A stretch of DNA of 64,000 nt. Source: an uncultured Shewanella sp. (GTDB taxonomy: Bacteria; Pseudomonadota; Gammaproteobacteria; Enterobacterales; Shewanellaceae). The position numbers were made by a program, and so were the translations under genes. Numbering within the stretch: position 1 is the stretch's first letter; the number at the start of each line of letters is the position of its first letter. This document shows positions 34,081-43,210 of the stretch, piece after piece. A model generated the notes under the pieces. It was given only the letters and a program-made list of their open reading frames with translations, did no database searches and was not told the origin of the DNA. The stretch spans positions 1-64,000 of the forward strand of contig NZ_CANMUW010000017.1 in assembly GCF_947501225.1 (NCBI RefSeq), written 5' to 3'.

Positions 34081-35025
34081 ATGGATAAAAAGTTAACAAT
34101 CGGCATTAGCGCTTGTGTGTTGGGTGAAAAGGTTCGCTACGACACAGGGCATAAGCGTTCTCATTTCTGTACTGAAGAGCTGTCTGAGTTTGCAAACTTT
34201 AAGGCCTTTTGTCCTGAGGTTGCGATAGGGTTACCGATCCCCAGGCCAACGATACGTCAGATAATCAGAGATAATATCATCACAGTGTCGAGACCTGATG
34301 GCAGTGGGGATGTGACTGAACAATTGACGGCTTATGGTAAGCAGGTGGCGGGACAGATAAGTCATCTTAGTGGTTTTATTTTTTGTGCAAAAAGCCCTAG
34401 TTGTGGAATGGAAAGAGTTAAAGTGCATCACCATCATGGTAAAGGGTCTGATTCTAATGGTATTGGTTTTTTTGCTAGAGAAGTGATGAAAGCTAACCCG
34501 CTGTTACCAGCTGAAGAGAATGGCCGATTGAATGATGCAGTGATCCGTGAGAATTTCATTACAAGAGTATTTACTTATCAAAAGTGGCTAGAGCTGAAAG
34601 AGAGTGGCCTGACAAAACACAAGTTAATCCAATTTCACAGTCAGCAAAAATACTTAGTGATGAGCCATCATATTGAGAGCTATCGTCAATTAGGAAAGCT
34701 GTTGGCCAGGGCCGATATCGACATCAATGAACAGTCAGATCTCTATATCTCTGGTTTGATGGCAGCATTAAAAAATAAGGCTTCACGTAAGAGCCACACC
34801 AATACGCTACATCATCTTCAAGGTTACTTTAAAAAGCAGTTGGATGCCGCCAAAAGAGATGAATTAACCAATGAGATCGCAGCTTACCGAAAAGGCCTGT
34901 CTCCTCTATTGGTTCCATTGACATTGATTAAACATTATTTGATTGAGTTTCCTAATGAATACCTAGCTCAACAAGCGTATTTGAACCCGCACCCTCAGGA
35001 ACTTAGGTTAAGGTATGGCTATTGA
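34081..35025 (+). CDS. DUF523/DUF1722 protein (YbgA-like)
   Basis: 314 residues. Residues 1-150 are DUF523 (IGISACVLGEKVRYDTGHKR, then CPEVAIGLPIPRPTIRQ), with several conserved Cys. Residues 190-305 are DUF1722 (HSQQKYLVMSHH, then LSPLLVPLTLIKHYL). The fused form often lies beside photolyase genes in proteobacteria; its biochemical role is unknown to me. The start at 34081 follows GGAG by about 11 bases; upstream in-frame codons lie inside chrR. It overlaps the photolyase start. Confidence 0.85.
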   Translation: MDKKLTIGISACVLGEKVRYDTGHKRSHFCTEELSEFANFKAFCPEVAIGLPIPRPTIRQIIRDNIITVSRPDGSGDVTEQLTAYGKQVAGQISHLSGFIFCAKSPSCGMERVKVHHHHGKGSDSNGIGFFAREVMKANPLLPAEENGRLNDAVIRENFITRVFTYQKWLELKESGLTKHKLIQFHSQQKYLVMSHHIESYRQLGKLLARADIDINEQSDLYISGLMAALKNKASRKSHTNTLHHLQGYFKKQLDAAKRDELTNEIAAYRKGLSPLLVPLTLIKHYLIEFPNEYLAQQAYLNPHPQELRLRYGY

Positions 35026-36461
35026 TGACCTTGCTTTGGATAAGAAGGGATCTGCGTTGTTTCGATAACCCTGCGTTAATGCATGCAGTTAAGCAGGGCT
35101 GCCGTCATGCTGTCTATATTTCGACACCGGTAATGTGGGAAAAGCACCATGAATCTTCAATAAAGTTAGACTTGATTCGAAGACATTTGATGGCGATGGC
35201 AAATGAACTGTCTCAATATGGTATTGCGTTATTTCACCTCCGGGGAAGCGATTTTGCAGCGCAAACTGAGCAATTACAGCTATTTTGTAAAGAAAAGCAG
35301 CTAAAACAGGTATTCGCTAACTCAGAGCCTGAAATAGATGAACGAGTCAGAGATCAGAGTCTGTTAAATTCTTCACTGAATATTACGTTTTTTGACAGTG
35401 ATGTCATCGCTGAGCGTGGTCGAGTGCTGAATCAATCCGGTGAAATGTTTAAGGTCTTTACTCCATTTAAAAATGCATGGTTAAAGCACGTGCGCTTAAC
35501 GGGGGCAAAGGCGCTGGGGCGGCCATCGGGCGATGGAGTGCCCCCTGAACAACAAGCTTGGGCTGAAACTATTAACCTGAGTGTGATTGAAAAACTCAAC
35601 CACAATGGCTTTACTGCAGCGGGATCCCCAGAAACATCATCAATGAAATGGCCTATGGCTGATCAAGTTATGCAAGAGGTGGTGGTGGAATTCTTAAACC
35701 AGAAAGTCTGCTCTTATGCGCAGAAAAGAGATATCCCTGGCATAAAAGGCACGTCAGGTTTATCGCCCTACCTGGCCATTGGTGCCATGAGTGGCCGAAC
35801 GTTATATTCACAACTGATTCAAGCCTATCCTCAGCTTTGTAACGATACTGCTCATCCTGCCTTTTCCTGGCTAAATGAATTGATTTGGCGAGATTTTTAT
35901 AAACATTTACTGTTTCATTTTCCCTCACTATCTAAGGGGCAGTGTTTTCAACGTCGATATGAGCATACTCGTTGGCCTGGATCGGAGGAGCATTTTCAAG
36001 CTTGGTCAACGGCTAAGACGGGTTATCCTATTATCGATGCCGCAATGAGACAGTTACTCAGTACTGGGTGGATGCATAATCGTCTACGCATGCTGGTGGC
36101 GAGTTTCTTAACTAAACATCTGTTAATAGACTGGCGACGTGGTGAACAATTTTTTATGGAGCACTTAATTGATGGAGATTTGAGTGCAAACAACGGTGGT
36201 TGGCAATGGGCTGCCAGCACCGGGTGTGACGCGCAACCCTACTTTCGAGTTTTTAATCCACTTTTACAAAGTAAAAAGTTTGATCCAGATGGCAACTTCA
36301 TACGTAAGTATCTTCCAGAGCTAGCGGATATTCCAAGTAAGTTTATCCATTTCCCTCATGAATATTTGGCAGAACAGGGGAGAGCAGGCAACTACTGGCC
36401 AGCCTTGGTCGAACATAAAGCGGCGAGACTTAAGGCGATTTCTTTTTACAAAGCGCAATAG
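35022..36461 (+). CDS. phrB: Class I CPD photolyase
   Basis: 479 residues. An N-terminal antenna-cofactor domain (LLWIRRDLRCFDNPAL) and C-terminal FAD-binding domain are present. The FAD domain shows WLNELIWRDFYKHLL, TGYPIIDAAMRQLLSTGWMHNR, and NNGGWQWAASTGCDAQPYFR. These are the photolyase motifs. It uses light to split UV-made cyclobutane pyrimidine dimers. It starts at ATG 35022, overlapping the previous stop by four bases. Its place under an ECF/ChrR pair ties repair to photo-oxidative stress. Confidence 0.95.
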   Translation: MMTLLWIRRDLRCFDNPALMHAVKQGCRHAVYISTPVMWEKHHESSIKLDLIRRHLMAMANELSQYGIALFHLRGSDFAAQTEQLQLFCKEKQLKQVFANSEPEIDERVRDQSLLNSSLNITFFDSDVIAERGRVLNQSGEMFKVFTPFKNAWLKHVRLTGAKALGRPSGDGVPPEQQAWAETINLSVIEKLNHNGFTAAGSPETSSMKWPMADQVMQEVVVEFLNQKVCSYAQKRDIPGIKGTSGLSPYLAIGAMSGRTLYSQLIQAYPQLCNDTAHPAFSWLNELIWRDFYKHLLFHFPSLSKGQCFQRRYEHTRWPGSEEHFQAWSTAKTGYPIIDAAMRQLLSTGWMHNRLRMLVASFLTKHLLIDWRRGEQFFMEHLIDGDLSANNGGWQWAASTGCDAQPYFRVFNPLLQSKKFDPDGNFIRKYLPELADIPSKFIHFPHEYLAEQGRAGNYWPALVEHKAARLKAISFYKAQ

Positions 36462-36473
36462 GAAGCATCACTT

Positions 36474-36905
36474 ATGGGGCATGACTCTTGGCTGGACATC
36501 TTTATTTCCGTTTACGGTGATTTAGAGATGAATAACTTAGCCTTACTTGAAAAGGTATACCACAAAGATATTCACTTTAGCGATCCTATGCATGAAGTTC
36601 ATGGACTCAATGATTTAATCGACTACTTTGGCACCTTATATACCAATTTAGATTATTGTCGTTTTCAAATAGATAACGTTATTAATGATAATAACGATGC
36701 GGCAGTTTATTGGACTATGTTCTTTAGTCACCCCAAGTTGAATCGAGGGGAAGAGATTTTAGTAGAAGGTCACTCTTTCCTTACTCAGCAAGACAATAAA
36801 GTGATAAGGCACAGGGATTATCTCGACTTGGGTGCCATGTTATATGAACACATTCCTTTCCTTGGCTCAGCAATTAAAACCATAAAAAAGCGAGCTAGCA
36901 GATGA
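36474..36905 (+). CDS. NTF2/SnoaL-like protein
   Basis: 143 residues with a cone-shaped alpha+beta fold signature: VYHKDIHFSDPMHEVHGLNDLIDYF near the start and VEGHSFLTQQDNKVIRHRDYLDLG near the end. Such proteins bind small hydrophobic ligands or act as isomerases. No specific activity can be read. It lies 12 bp after phrB and overlaps the SDR gene by four bases, so it belongs to the operon. Relatives accompany the FAD oxidase/DUF1365/CFA set in other bacteria, as I recall. Confidence 0.8.
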   Translation: MGHDSWLDIFISVYGDLEMNNLALLEKVYHKDIHFSDPMHEVHGLNDLIDYFGTLYTNLDYCRFQIDNVINDNNDAAVYWTMFFSHPKLNRGEEILVEGHSFLTQQDNKVIRHRDYLDLGAMLYEHIPFLGSAIKTIKKRASR

Positions 36906-37627
36906 GACGTGTAATGATAACCGGGGCCTCATCGGGTATAGGTAAAGCGTTAGCGCTACGCTATTCGCAACTTGGTTGGCAGGTGATTGCCTGTGGAAGA
37001 AACGAGGAGCGTTTAGCCGATATTGCTGCCGCATCTGAATACATTTCTGTAATGGCTTTTGATATGACGGATAAGGGGCAGTTGCAGCAAGTTGCAGACT
37101 TCATTGGCAAATTAGACTTACTTATTCTTAATGCTGGTGACTGTACTTATATTGATGATGTGATGGACTTTGATGCTGAAGGTTTTGAGCAGATTATCAA
37201 TACGAATTTAGTGTCGGTCGCGTACGCACTCAAAGCATGGTTAAAAAAGATAAACAAAGGTGGCAGATTGGTCTTAGTCAGCTCCAGTGCAGAGCTATTA
37301 GCGTTGCCGAGGGCCCAGGCTTATGGGGCCTCTAAAGCTGCGTTATCGTATTTAGGGCGTGTACTGAGTATAGATTTAGCCAAGCATGGAATTGATGTCA
37401 GTATTGTTCGACCTGGGTTTGTTACTACTCCTTTAACGGCCAAGAATGATTTTCCTATGCCGATGCAAATCTCACCTGAAAAAGCGGCAATAGAAATCGT
37501 TAACGGGATCTCAAAAGGTAAGCATTGTATCGACTTTCCTTTTGGTTTTATTTTTATCATGAAAATGCTTGCTTGTCTCCCGTTTGCCCTATGGCGAGCT
37601 CTGGCATTAAGGATGTCACCTATATGA
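36902..37627 (+). CDS. Short-chain dehydrogenase/reductase
   Basis: 241 residues. The Rossmann nucleotide-binding motif TGASSGIGKAL is at residue 6 on. NAG (LILNAGDCTY), the catalytic Ser (VLVSSSAELL) and Tyr-x3-Lys (YGASK) are all intact. The C-terminus is hydrophobic (MKMLACLPFALWRAL), suggesting membrane association, which would fit a lipid substrate. It overlaps neighbours on both sides by four bases. Confidence 0.9.
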   Translation: MRRVMITGASSGIGKALALRYSQLGWQVIACGRNEERLADIAAASEYISVMAFDMTDKGQLQQVADFIGKLDLLILNAGDCTYIDDVMDFDAEGFEQIINTNLVSVAYALKAWLKKINKGGRLVLVSSSAELLALPRAQAYGASKAALSYLGRVLSIDLAKHGIDVSIVRPGFVTTPLTAKNDFPMPMQISPEKAAIEIVNGISKGKHCIDFPFGFIFIMKMLACLPFALWRALALRMSPI

Positions 37628-38877
37628 AGCAAATTGCCATTATCGGAACGGGTATTTCAGGGCTAACTGCGGCCTATCTTCTGAATAAAGACCATAACGT
37701 GAACGTGTTTGAAAAGAATGATTATATTGGTGGTCATACCGCGACGGTTGATATTGAGCATCAAGGCAAAGCGTATGCAATAGACACGGGGTTTATCGTT
37801 TTTAACGATAGAACCTACCCAAGCTTCAATAAATTACTCACAAATCTCGGTGTCGAAAGGCAGGAAACTGAAATGAGTTTCAGTGTCCATAATCGCGATT
37901 CAGGCTTTGAATATAACGGTCATAATATTAACTCTTTATTTGCCCAGCGTAGCAATATATTCAAACCCGTATTTTGGCGGTTGATTACTGAGATTGTAAA
38001 ATTCAACAATAAATGCAAATCCATGTATGTATCGGGTTCAATTCCTGATGAACAGACTTTAGGTGAATTTTTACTTCAGCATCAATTTTCAGACTTCTTT
38101 TGTCAGCACTATATTTTACCAATGGGGGCTGCAATTTGGTCTACCAGCTTAGCCAAAATGCAAAGCTTCAGGTTGTCTTTTTTTATCCGCTTTTTCTATC
38201 TCCATGGCTTACTTAATATCGTCGATAGGCCTCAGTGGTATGTCGTGCCAGGTGGGTCAAGGACTTATGTCGATAAGTTAGTGGCATCACTTAATAACGA
38301 GGTTAAGTTACAAGCCAATATTGCTGGTATTACTCGTAAAAATAACGCGGTACAGGTGTATTTTACTGATGGTGAAATGAGTACGTTTGATGAGATTATC
38401 CTTGCTTGTCATTCGGATCAGGCATTAAAGCTATTGATGGATCCGACGGAGGATGAAATTGAGGTATTGACTGGGATACCGTATCAATCCAATGAGGTGG
38501 TATTGCATACAGATGAAGCATTGTTACCGAAAAATAAGTTGGCTTGGGCAAGTTGGAATTACATGTTAGATGGGAATGCCGACTCGCCGTCCTGTGTTAC
38601 CTACAATATGAACATTTTGCAAGGGATTGAATCAACATCTACTTTTTGTGTAACGCTTAACCAGTCATCCTATATTGACCCGGATAAAGTTATCAGACGA
38701 TTTGAATATGATCATCCTGTATTGGACCACTTAACCGTTCGTGCTCAAAATCGTCGTAAACAGATCTGTGGTTATCACCATACGCATTTTGCGGGTGCTT
38801 ATTGGTATAACGGTTTTCATGAAGATGGGGTCCGGAGCGCACTCGATGTGACTCAGCGATTTGGCTTTAGTTTATGA
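37624..38877 (+). CDS. FAD-dependent amine oxidase-like protein
   Basis: 417 residues. The FAD-binding motif IIGTGISGLTAAYLL is at residue 5, followed by FEKNDYIGGHT. The middle resembles the NAD(P)-binding amine-oxidase/desaturase family. It is commonly found directly ahead of DUF1365 and a CFA-synthase-like gene, as here. In alphaproteobacteria relatives of this trio take part in furan fatty acid formation under sigma-E/ChrR control; a similar role here is inference. ATG at 37624 overlaps the SDR stop (ATGA). Confidence 0.88.
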   Translation: MKQIAIIGTGISGLTAAYLLNKDHNVNVFEKNDYIGGHTATVDIEHQGKAYAIDTGFIVFNDRTYPSFNKLLTNLGVERQETEMSFSVHNRDSGFEYNGHNINSLFAQRSNIFKPVFWRLITEIVKFNNKCKSMYVSGSIPDEQTLGEFLLQHQFSDFFCQHYILPMGAAIWSTSLAKMQSFRLSFFIRFFYLHGLLNIVDRPQWYVVPGGSRTYVDKLVASLNNEVKLQANIAGITRKNNAVQVYFTDGEMSTFDEIILACHSDQALKLLMDPTEDEIEVLTGIPYQSNEVVLHTDEALLPKNKLAWASWNYMLDGNADSPSCVTYNMNILQGIESTSTFCVTLNQSSYIDPDKVIRRFEYDHPVLDHLTVRAQNRRKQICGYHHTHFAGAYWYNGFHEDGVRSALDVTQRFGFSL

Positions 38878-39593
38878 ACAGTGGGATTTATCAAGGTAAG
38901 GTGTTTCATCGCCGTTATGGTGAATATCAACATGCGTTTAGCTACCCCATTTTTATGATGGCGATAGATTTAGATGAACAGACAGAGATACTGGGTAAAA
39001 GCATGTTGTTTGGTCGGCGCTGGTTTAACCCTATCCGTTTTTTTGAAAAAGATTACCTGAAAAGTGAACCAGATCCACTAAAGCAACGTATTGCACTCAA
39101 AGTTAACGAGTTAGGTGGGATAAGACCAATAACGCGTATTCTTGTATTAGCACAATGTCGCTGCTTTGGCATCTATTTTAGCCCGATAAATTTTTACTTT
39201 TGCTATGACAACAATGGAGTATGTCAATACATGTTGGCTGAGGTAAGCAATACGCCATGGAATCAAAGACATTATTATCTTATTGATATGAAAGGAGAGA
39301 TGAAAATTGATAAAGCCTTTCATGTGTCTCCTTTTATGGAGATGGATATGAAGTATCACTGGCGGGTATTACCACCTGGCGACAGAGCTATGGTGCATAT
39401 TGAAAATCACAAGCTAGGTAAACAATTTGAAGCCAGGTTGGCGTTGAAAAAACATGAAATAAATCGAAGGAATCTGCAAAGAACCTTGATGTATTTACCC
39501 GTGATGACATTGAAAATTGTCTTTGGCATCTATTGGCAAGCACTGAAATTATTGATGAAGAAAGTGCCGTTTATTGCTCACCCTGAAATATAG
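38874..39593 (+). CDS. DUF1365 family protein
   Basis: 239 residues. Family motifs include YQGKVFHRRYGEYQHAFSYP near the start, PINFYFCYD in the middle and KAFHVSPFMEMDMKYHW further on. The activity is not established. It nearly always pairs with the FAD oxidase and CFA-like methyltransferase, implying one pathway acting on unsaturated phospholipid chains. It overlaps the oxidase gene by four bases. A gap of about 90 bp follows before the methyltransferase. Confidence 0.88.
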   Translation: MNSGIYQGKVFHRRYGEYQHAFSYPIFMMAIDLDEQTEILGKSMLFGRRWFNPIRFFEKDYLKSEPDPLKQRIALKVNELGGIRPITRILVLAQCRCFGIYFSPINFYFCYDNNGVCQYMLAEVSNTPWNQRHYYLIDMKGEMKIDKAFHVSPFMEMDMKYHWRVLPPGDRAMVHIENHKLGKQFEARLALKKHEINRRNLQRTLMYLPVMTLKIVFGIYWQALKLLMKKVPFIAHPEI

Positions 39594-39686
39594 TCATCGC
39601 CTATTTATATTCTGAAGTGCTTTAGTCTGCTTAAACACTGTGGATCTTACTCAGAACGTCTCAATATATTGATAATGAGGTTCATC

Positions 39687-40949
39687 ATGGATACAACACA
39701 AAAATATCATCACCTGGCGAAAGTGAGTTGGTTAGCTGACAAATACCGCATGGTTATTTTTAAGGTGTTATCGCACTTAGAAGGTGGCTATATTGAGCTT
39801 GAAGAGCCTGGAGAAAAGCTGTGTTTTGGTGATCCAGCTTCAACGCTTAAAAGCAAAATCGTTGTTTTGGATGAAGCATTTTATGCTTCATTAGTCCGTA
39901 ATGGCAGTATCGGCGGTGCAGAGTCTTATATTAAACATCATTGGACTTGCTCTAACTTAACCGCTTTAGTACAAATCATGGTGAAAAATCAGTCCCGATT
40001 AGATGAGTTAGATAATAAGACCCAATGGTTGAGTAAACTTAAACACCAATTGTTACGTTTAAGGAACGCCAATACTGAGCAGGGATCAAAGAAAAATATA
40101 TTGGCTCATTATGATATTGGTAATGAGTTATACAAGACCTTCCTGGACCCCGAGATGCTTTACTCTTGTGCCATATATAATGATGAAGCATTAGATTTAG
40201 ATAATGCTCAACTCAATAAGATGGATGAGATATGTAAAAAGCTTGAGCTTAGTGCATCAGATCACCTTATTGAAATTGGCACCGGTTGGGGAGGGTTAGC
40301 GATATATGCCGCGACACATTACGGCTGTAAAGTTACCACCACCACGATTTCAGATGAACAATACCAATATGCTAAAACGCGCATCGATGCATTGGGGTTG
40401 GAACAGCAAATCAGCTTGCTTAAATCAGACTATCGCTTACTCGAAGGTCAGTACGATAAGCTCGTTTCAATAGAGATGATAGAAGCGGTTGGACATGAAT
40501 ATTTAGAACAATTTTTTACCACCTGCAATAGCTTGTTAAAACCGTCCGGGAAGATGTTAATTCAAGCCATTACTATCGTCGATCAACGTTATGATAAATA
40601 CAGGAAAGGTGTAGATTTTATTCAGAAATATATATTCCCTGGAGGCTGTCTACCTTCGGTGACAACTATGGTGCAGCATGTCACTTGTGATACCGATATG
40701 GTTGTAGATACCTTGGATGACATCGGTGTTCATTATGCAAGAACCTTGAATGACTGGAGAAAAAGGTTTGAAGATCAATGGACGTATTTATCTTCGATAG
40801 GTTATAGCGAAGAGTTTAAACGATTGTGGCTGTTCTATTTCGCTTATTGTGAAGGTGCATTTATCGAAAGGGTGATAAGTACTCATCATCTGGTAGCCAG
40901 AAAACCAGGGCACCGAGGAGATAACAATGAAACGATTTTGGATTATTAA
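39687..40949 (+). CDS. cfa: Cyclopropane-fatty-acid-synthase-like methyltransferase
   Basis: 420 residues. The SAM-binding motif is IEIGTGWGGLAIYAA, preceded by the family's HYDIGNELYKTFLDPEMLYSCAIY and followed by SIEMIEAVGHEYLEQFF. These enzymes add a methylene or methyl group from SAM to double bonds of membrane phospholipids. GAGG six bases before ATG 39687 decides the start. It overlaps the DUF2878 gene by 23 bases. As a member of this operon it may be a specialised methylase rather than the housekeeping Cfa. Confidence 0.88.
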   Translation: MDTTQKYHHLAKVSWLADKYRMVIFKVLSHLEGGYIELEEPGEKLCFGDPASTLKSKIVVLDEAFYASLVRNGSIGGAESYIKHHWTCSNLTALVQIMVKNQSRLDELDNKTQWLSKLKHQLLRLRNANTEQGSKKNILAHYDIGNELYKTFLDPEMLYSCAIYNDEALDLDNAQLNKMDEICKKLELSASDHLIEIGTGWGGLAIYAATHYGCKVTTTTISDEQYQYAKTRIDALGLEQQISLLKSDYRLLEGQYDKLVSIEMIEAVGHEYLEQFFTTCNSLLKPSGKMLIQAITIVDQRYDKYRKGVDFIQKYIFPGGCLPSVTTMVQHVTCDTDMVVDTLDDIGVHYARTLNDWRKRFEDQWTYLSSIGYSEEFKRLWLFYFAYCEGAFIERVISTHHLVARKPGHRGDNNETILDY

Positions 40950-41442
40950 TCTCCTATTATTTCAGCTGTCCTGGTTTTTATCAGCTATATACACTGACAA
41001 AGTGTGGTGGTTGCTATTGTCGATTATGCTCGTTCATTTTGTGTTGTCTCCGACACCAAAAGAAGATTTAAACCTGCTGATATTAGTACCCATGGGAATA
41101 GCGGTAGATAAAGTATTAATCGAAGTCGAAATATTTGAAACGACTGCTGAGATATTTCCACTGTGGTTATTGGTCGTTTGGTGCATGTTTATAATCAGTT
41201 TTAACCACAGTTTAAAATGGTTAATGAGCTTACCATTAGGGCTCGTGGCAATAATCGGTGCGATAGGCGGGCCACTCAGTTATCGACTTGGTGCTGAACT
41301 AGGTGCACTGCAGTGGGGAAGGGGTGAGTTCAATGCGTTATTGGTTTTGGCCTGTATATGGGGACTGTTATTGCCTTGTTTAGTGATCGGTTATCGGCAT
41401 TTGAACGTACAGTTTGAATTAGCCAAGAGGGGGTCACTATGA
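40927..41442 (+). CDS. DUF2878 membrane protein
   Basis: 171 residues with about five hydrophobic segments and a basic tail. It matches the DUF2878 family (LLFQLSWFLSAIYTDKVWWL, then a loop with TPKEDLNLL). Its role is unknown, but it recurs next to CFA-like genes of this type. GGAG seven bases ahead of the ATG supports the start, inside the methyltransferase gene. Confidence 0.82.
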   Translation: MKRFWIINLLLFQLSWFLSAIYTDKVWWLLLSIMLVHFVLSPTPKEDLNLLILVPMGIAVDKVLIEVEIFETTAEIFPLWLLVVWCMFIISFNHSLKWLMSLPLGLVAIIGAIGGPLSYRLGAELGALQWGRGEFNALLVLACIWGLLLPCLVIGYRHLNVQFELAKRGSL

Positions 41443-41960
41443 AATGCCTAGCTGTGTTTTTATCTATGTTCACATTTATTTTTTCGCTAGCTACGAGTGC
41501 ATCTGAGTTACCTAAGCTTATCAAGTCAGGCGAAGGTGAAATGAGCTACCTTTTTTGGACGATATACCGAGCAGAGCTATACGTTGAATCTCTTCCTTTC
41601 GATGAGAAGGTGTTGCCTAAAGCATTAAAAATTGAATACTTCAGAAACATAGACAGTGAAGCATTAGTCGATGCAACAAAAGAGCAATGGGGGCATCTAG
41701 GCTTGGATGAACAATTAATCTCTGTATGGGGTGAGAGACTCAATGTTATCTGGCCTGACATTAGTGAAGGAGATGAACTCATTATCTATGTGGGTAAAGA
41801 CGGTGAAAGTACATTTTATTCAGGGGAAAATGGAGAAACGGTTAACGAGTTAGGCAGAGTTAATGACAGTGAGTTTGGCCCCGCTTTTTTATCTATCTGG
41901 TTATCAGATAAAACATCTCAGCCTGAGTTAAGGGCAAAGCTACTAGGGAGTTTAAAATGA
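41439..41960 (+). CDS. Chalcone-isomerase-like exported protein
   Basis: 173 residues with a signal peptide (about 20 residues, ending SLATSA). The mature part, with GEGEMSYLFWTIYRAELY and IEYFRN, matches bacterial chalcone-isomerase-like proteins, which are thought to bind fatty acids rather than flavonoids. It would act in the periplasm. It is translationally coupled to both neighbours by four-base overlaps. Confidence 0.82.
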   Translation: MKCLAVFLSMFTFIFSLATSASELPKLIKSGEGEMSYLFWTIYRAELYVESLPFDEKVLPKALKIEYFRNIDSEALVDATKEQWGHLGLDEQLISVWGERLNVIWPDISEGDELIIYVGKDGESTFYSGENGETVNELGRVNDSEFGPAFLSIWLSDKTSQPELRAKLLGSLK

Positions 41961-42493
41961 AATCAATGCTGTGTGCATTCAAGTTTACTCTGCTTGCTTT
42001 TTTGTTAACGGCTTGCAGTACTCCCAGCTTAGATGACTATCAGTCAACCACACCTGAACTCCATCTCGATCAGTTTTTCAATGGTAAATTAATGGCTTAC
42101 GGAATTATTTTAGACCGTTCAGGTAAGTTACTGCGTCGATTTAAGGCTGATATTGATGCCGACTGGAAAGGAGATCAAGGTGAAATCAAGGAGTGGTTTG
42201 AATTCGATGATGGTGAGAAAACCACAAGAGTTTGGCTGTTAACGAAACAGAAAGACAACCTATATGTAGGACAAGCCGGTGATGTTATTGGTATGGCGTA
42301 TGGTGAGACCAAAGGTTCTGCACTTTTTTGGCAATATGATATGCAGATAAAGGTTGATGATGAAACATATCAAGTCACGCTCGACGACTGGATGTTCCTC
42401 TTTGACGAACAGCGCTTATTTAATAAAACTGAGATAACAAAGTTTGGTTTTAAGGTTGGGGAAGTGATTATTTATATCGAGAAAATTGAATAA
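41957..42493 (+). CDS. DUF3833 lipoprotein
   Basis: 178 residues. The N-terminus is a lipoprotein signal with lipobox LLTAC, Cys about residue 20. The rest is a beta-rich DUF3833 domain (LDQFFNGKLMAYGIILDRSG, then WFEFDDGE). The function is unknown. It is the last gene of the photo-oxidative cluster, coupled to the previous gene by a four-base overlap, and a bidirectional terminator follows. Confidence 0.85.
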   Translation: MKSMLCAFKFTLLAFLLTACSTPSLDDYQSTTPELHLDQFFNGKLMAYGIILDRSGKLLRRFKADIDADWKGDQGEIKEWFEFDDGEKTTRVWLLTKQKDNLYVGQAGDVIGMAYGETKGSALFWQYDMQIKVDDETYQVTLDDWMFLFDEQRLFNKTEITKFGFKVGEVIIYIEKIE

Positions 42494-42542
42494 CAGGTAA
42501 TTAATGGAGCAATAAAGTTAGGTGTGCATCAGCGATGACTGA

Positions 42543-42568
42543 AAAAGGTGAGCCATGGATCACCTTTT
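42543..42568. terminator. Bidirectional terminator closing the ECF/ChrR cluster
   Basis: AAAAGGTGA pairs with TCACCTTTT around an eight-base loop. A- and T-tails allow use from both sides: the cluster on the plus strand and yecM on the minus. Confidence 0.8.
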
Positions 42569-42583
42569 ATATCGGTTGGCAGG

Positions 42584-43159
42584 CTACAGTGCTTGCTCTG
42601 AAGCAATAACATCTTTGATCCCGTGGGGATGGAGCTTGACGCAGATATTGCCCTTCTTGAATGCGATGGTGGGGTTGGTGAGTCGTTCATGTTCCCCCTG
42701 AGGTGAACTCATCTTAACCTTAATATCTGAGCTATTCGTTATGATGGATTCGAGTTGCGGCGCTAGCTTGAACAGTTCGTCTCTGAGTGCTTCACAGGTT
42801 TTTGCCTGACAGGGTAAAACCAGTTCGATATGTTCCCATCCTTCGGCCGGATAGGTTTTATCGCCCGGGTAGGGGAGTTCGACACAATCTATGCTCATAT
42901 TGTCCAGAATTAACGGAGTATTGAGTTCAAATATCAGGATGGGGCGGCCATTGATGATGTTGTTGGAGATAATGTTACCGACACACTCAAACTCCTGACT
43001 TAACGCTTTGGCCGACTCAAGGCTGTTGACTCTCAGGGCCACGTGATCACAGGCCAACTTTAGGGAGCTTAAGCCTAATTCTGAGATGAAACCTTCGATG
43101 TTGTTACTAAAGTTTGACCAGGTATCGTTAAGATCCCGGTAGGTGATTACAGAGGTCAT
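42584..43159 (-). CDS. yecM: YecM family protein (VOC-fold)
   Basis: 191 residues, single YecM domain: CDHVALRVNSLESAKALSQEF, later GRPILIFELNTPL and WEHIELVLPC. It has the vicinal-oxygen-chelate fold, but its reaction is not known. Alone on its transcript or together with the L,D-transpeptidase 50 bp upstream. Confidence 0.88.
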   Translation of the reverse strand: MTSVITYRDLNDTWSNFSNNIEGFISELGLSSLKLACDHVALRVNSLESAKALSQEFECVGNIISNNIINGRPILIFELNTPLILDNMSIDCVELPYPGDKTYPAEGWEHIELVLPCQAKTCEALRDELFKLAPQLESIITNSSDIKVKMSSPQGEHERLTNPTIAFKKGNICVKLHPHGIKDVIASEQAL

Positions 43160-43210
43160 TATGGGGGTCTGTTTCCGGTAAATGTTGGGGTAAGAGTTTG
43201 GTAGTTAGCG

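Noticed and set aside
39642..39671. GGATCT and ATATTG ahead of the CFA-like gene as a third ECF promoter
   Set aside because: Both boxes deviate from the two good sites, and the preceding CG is absent. Read-through from the upstream operon explains expression.
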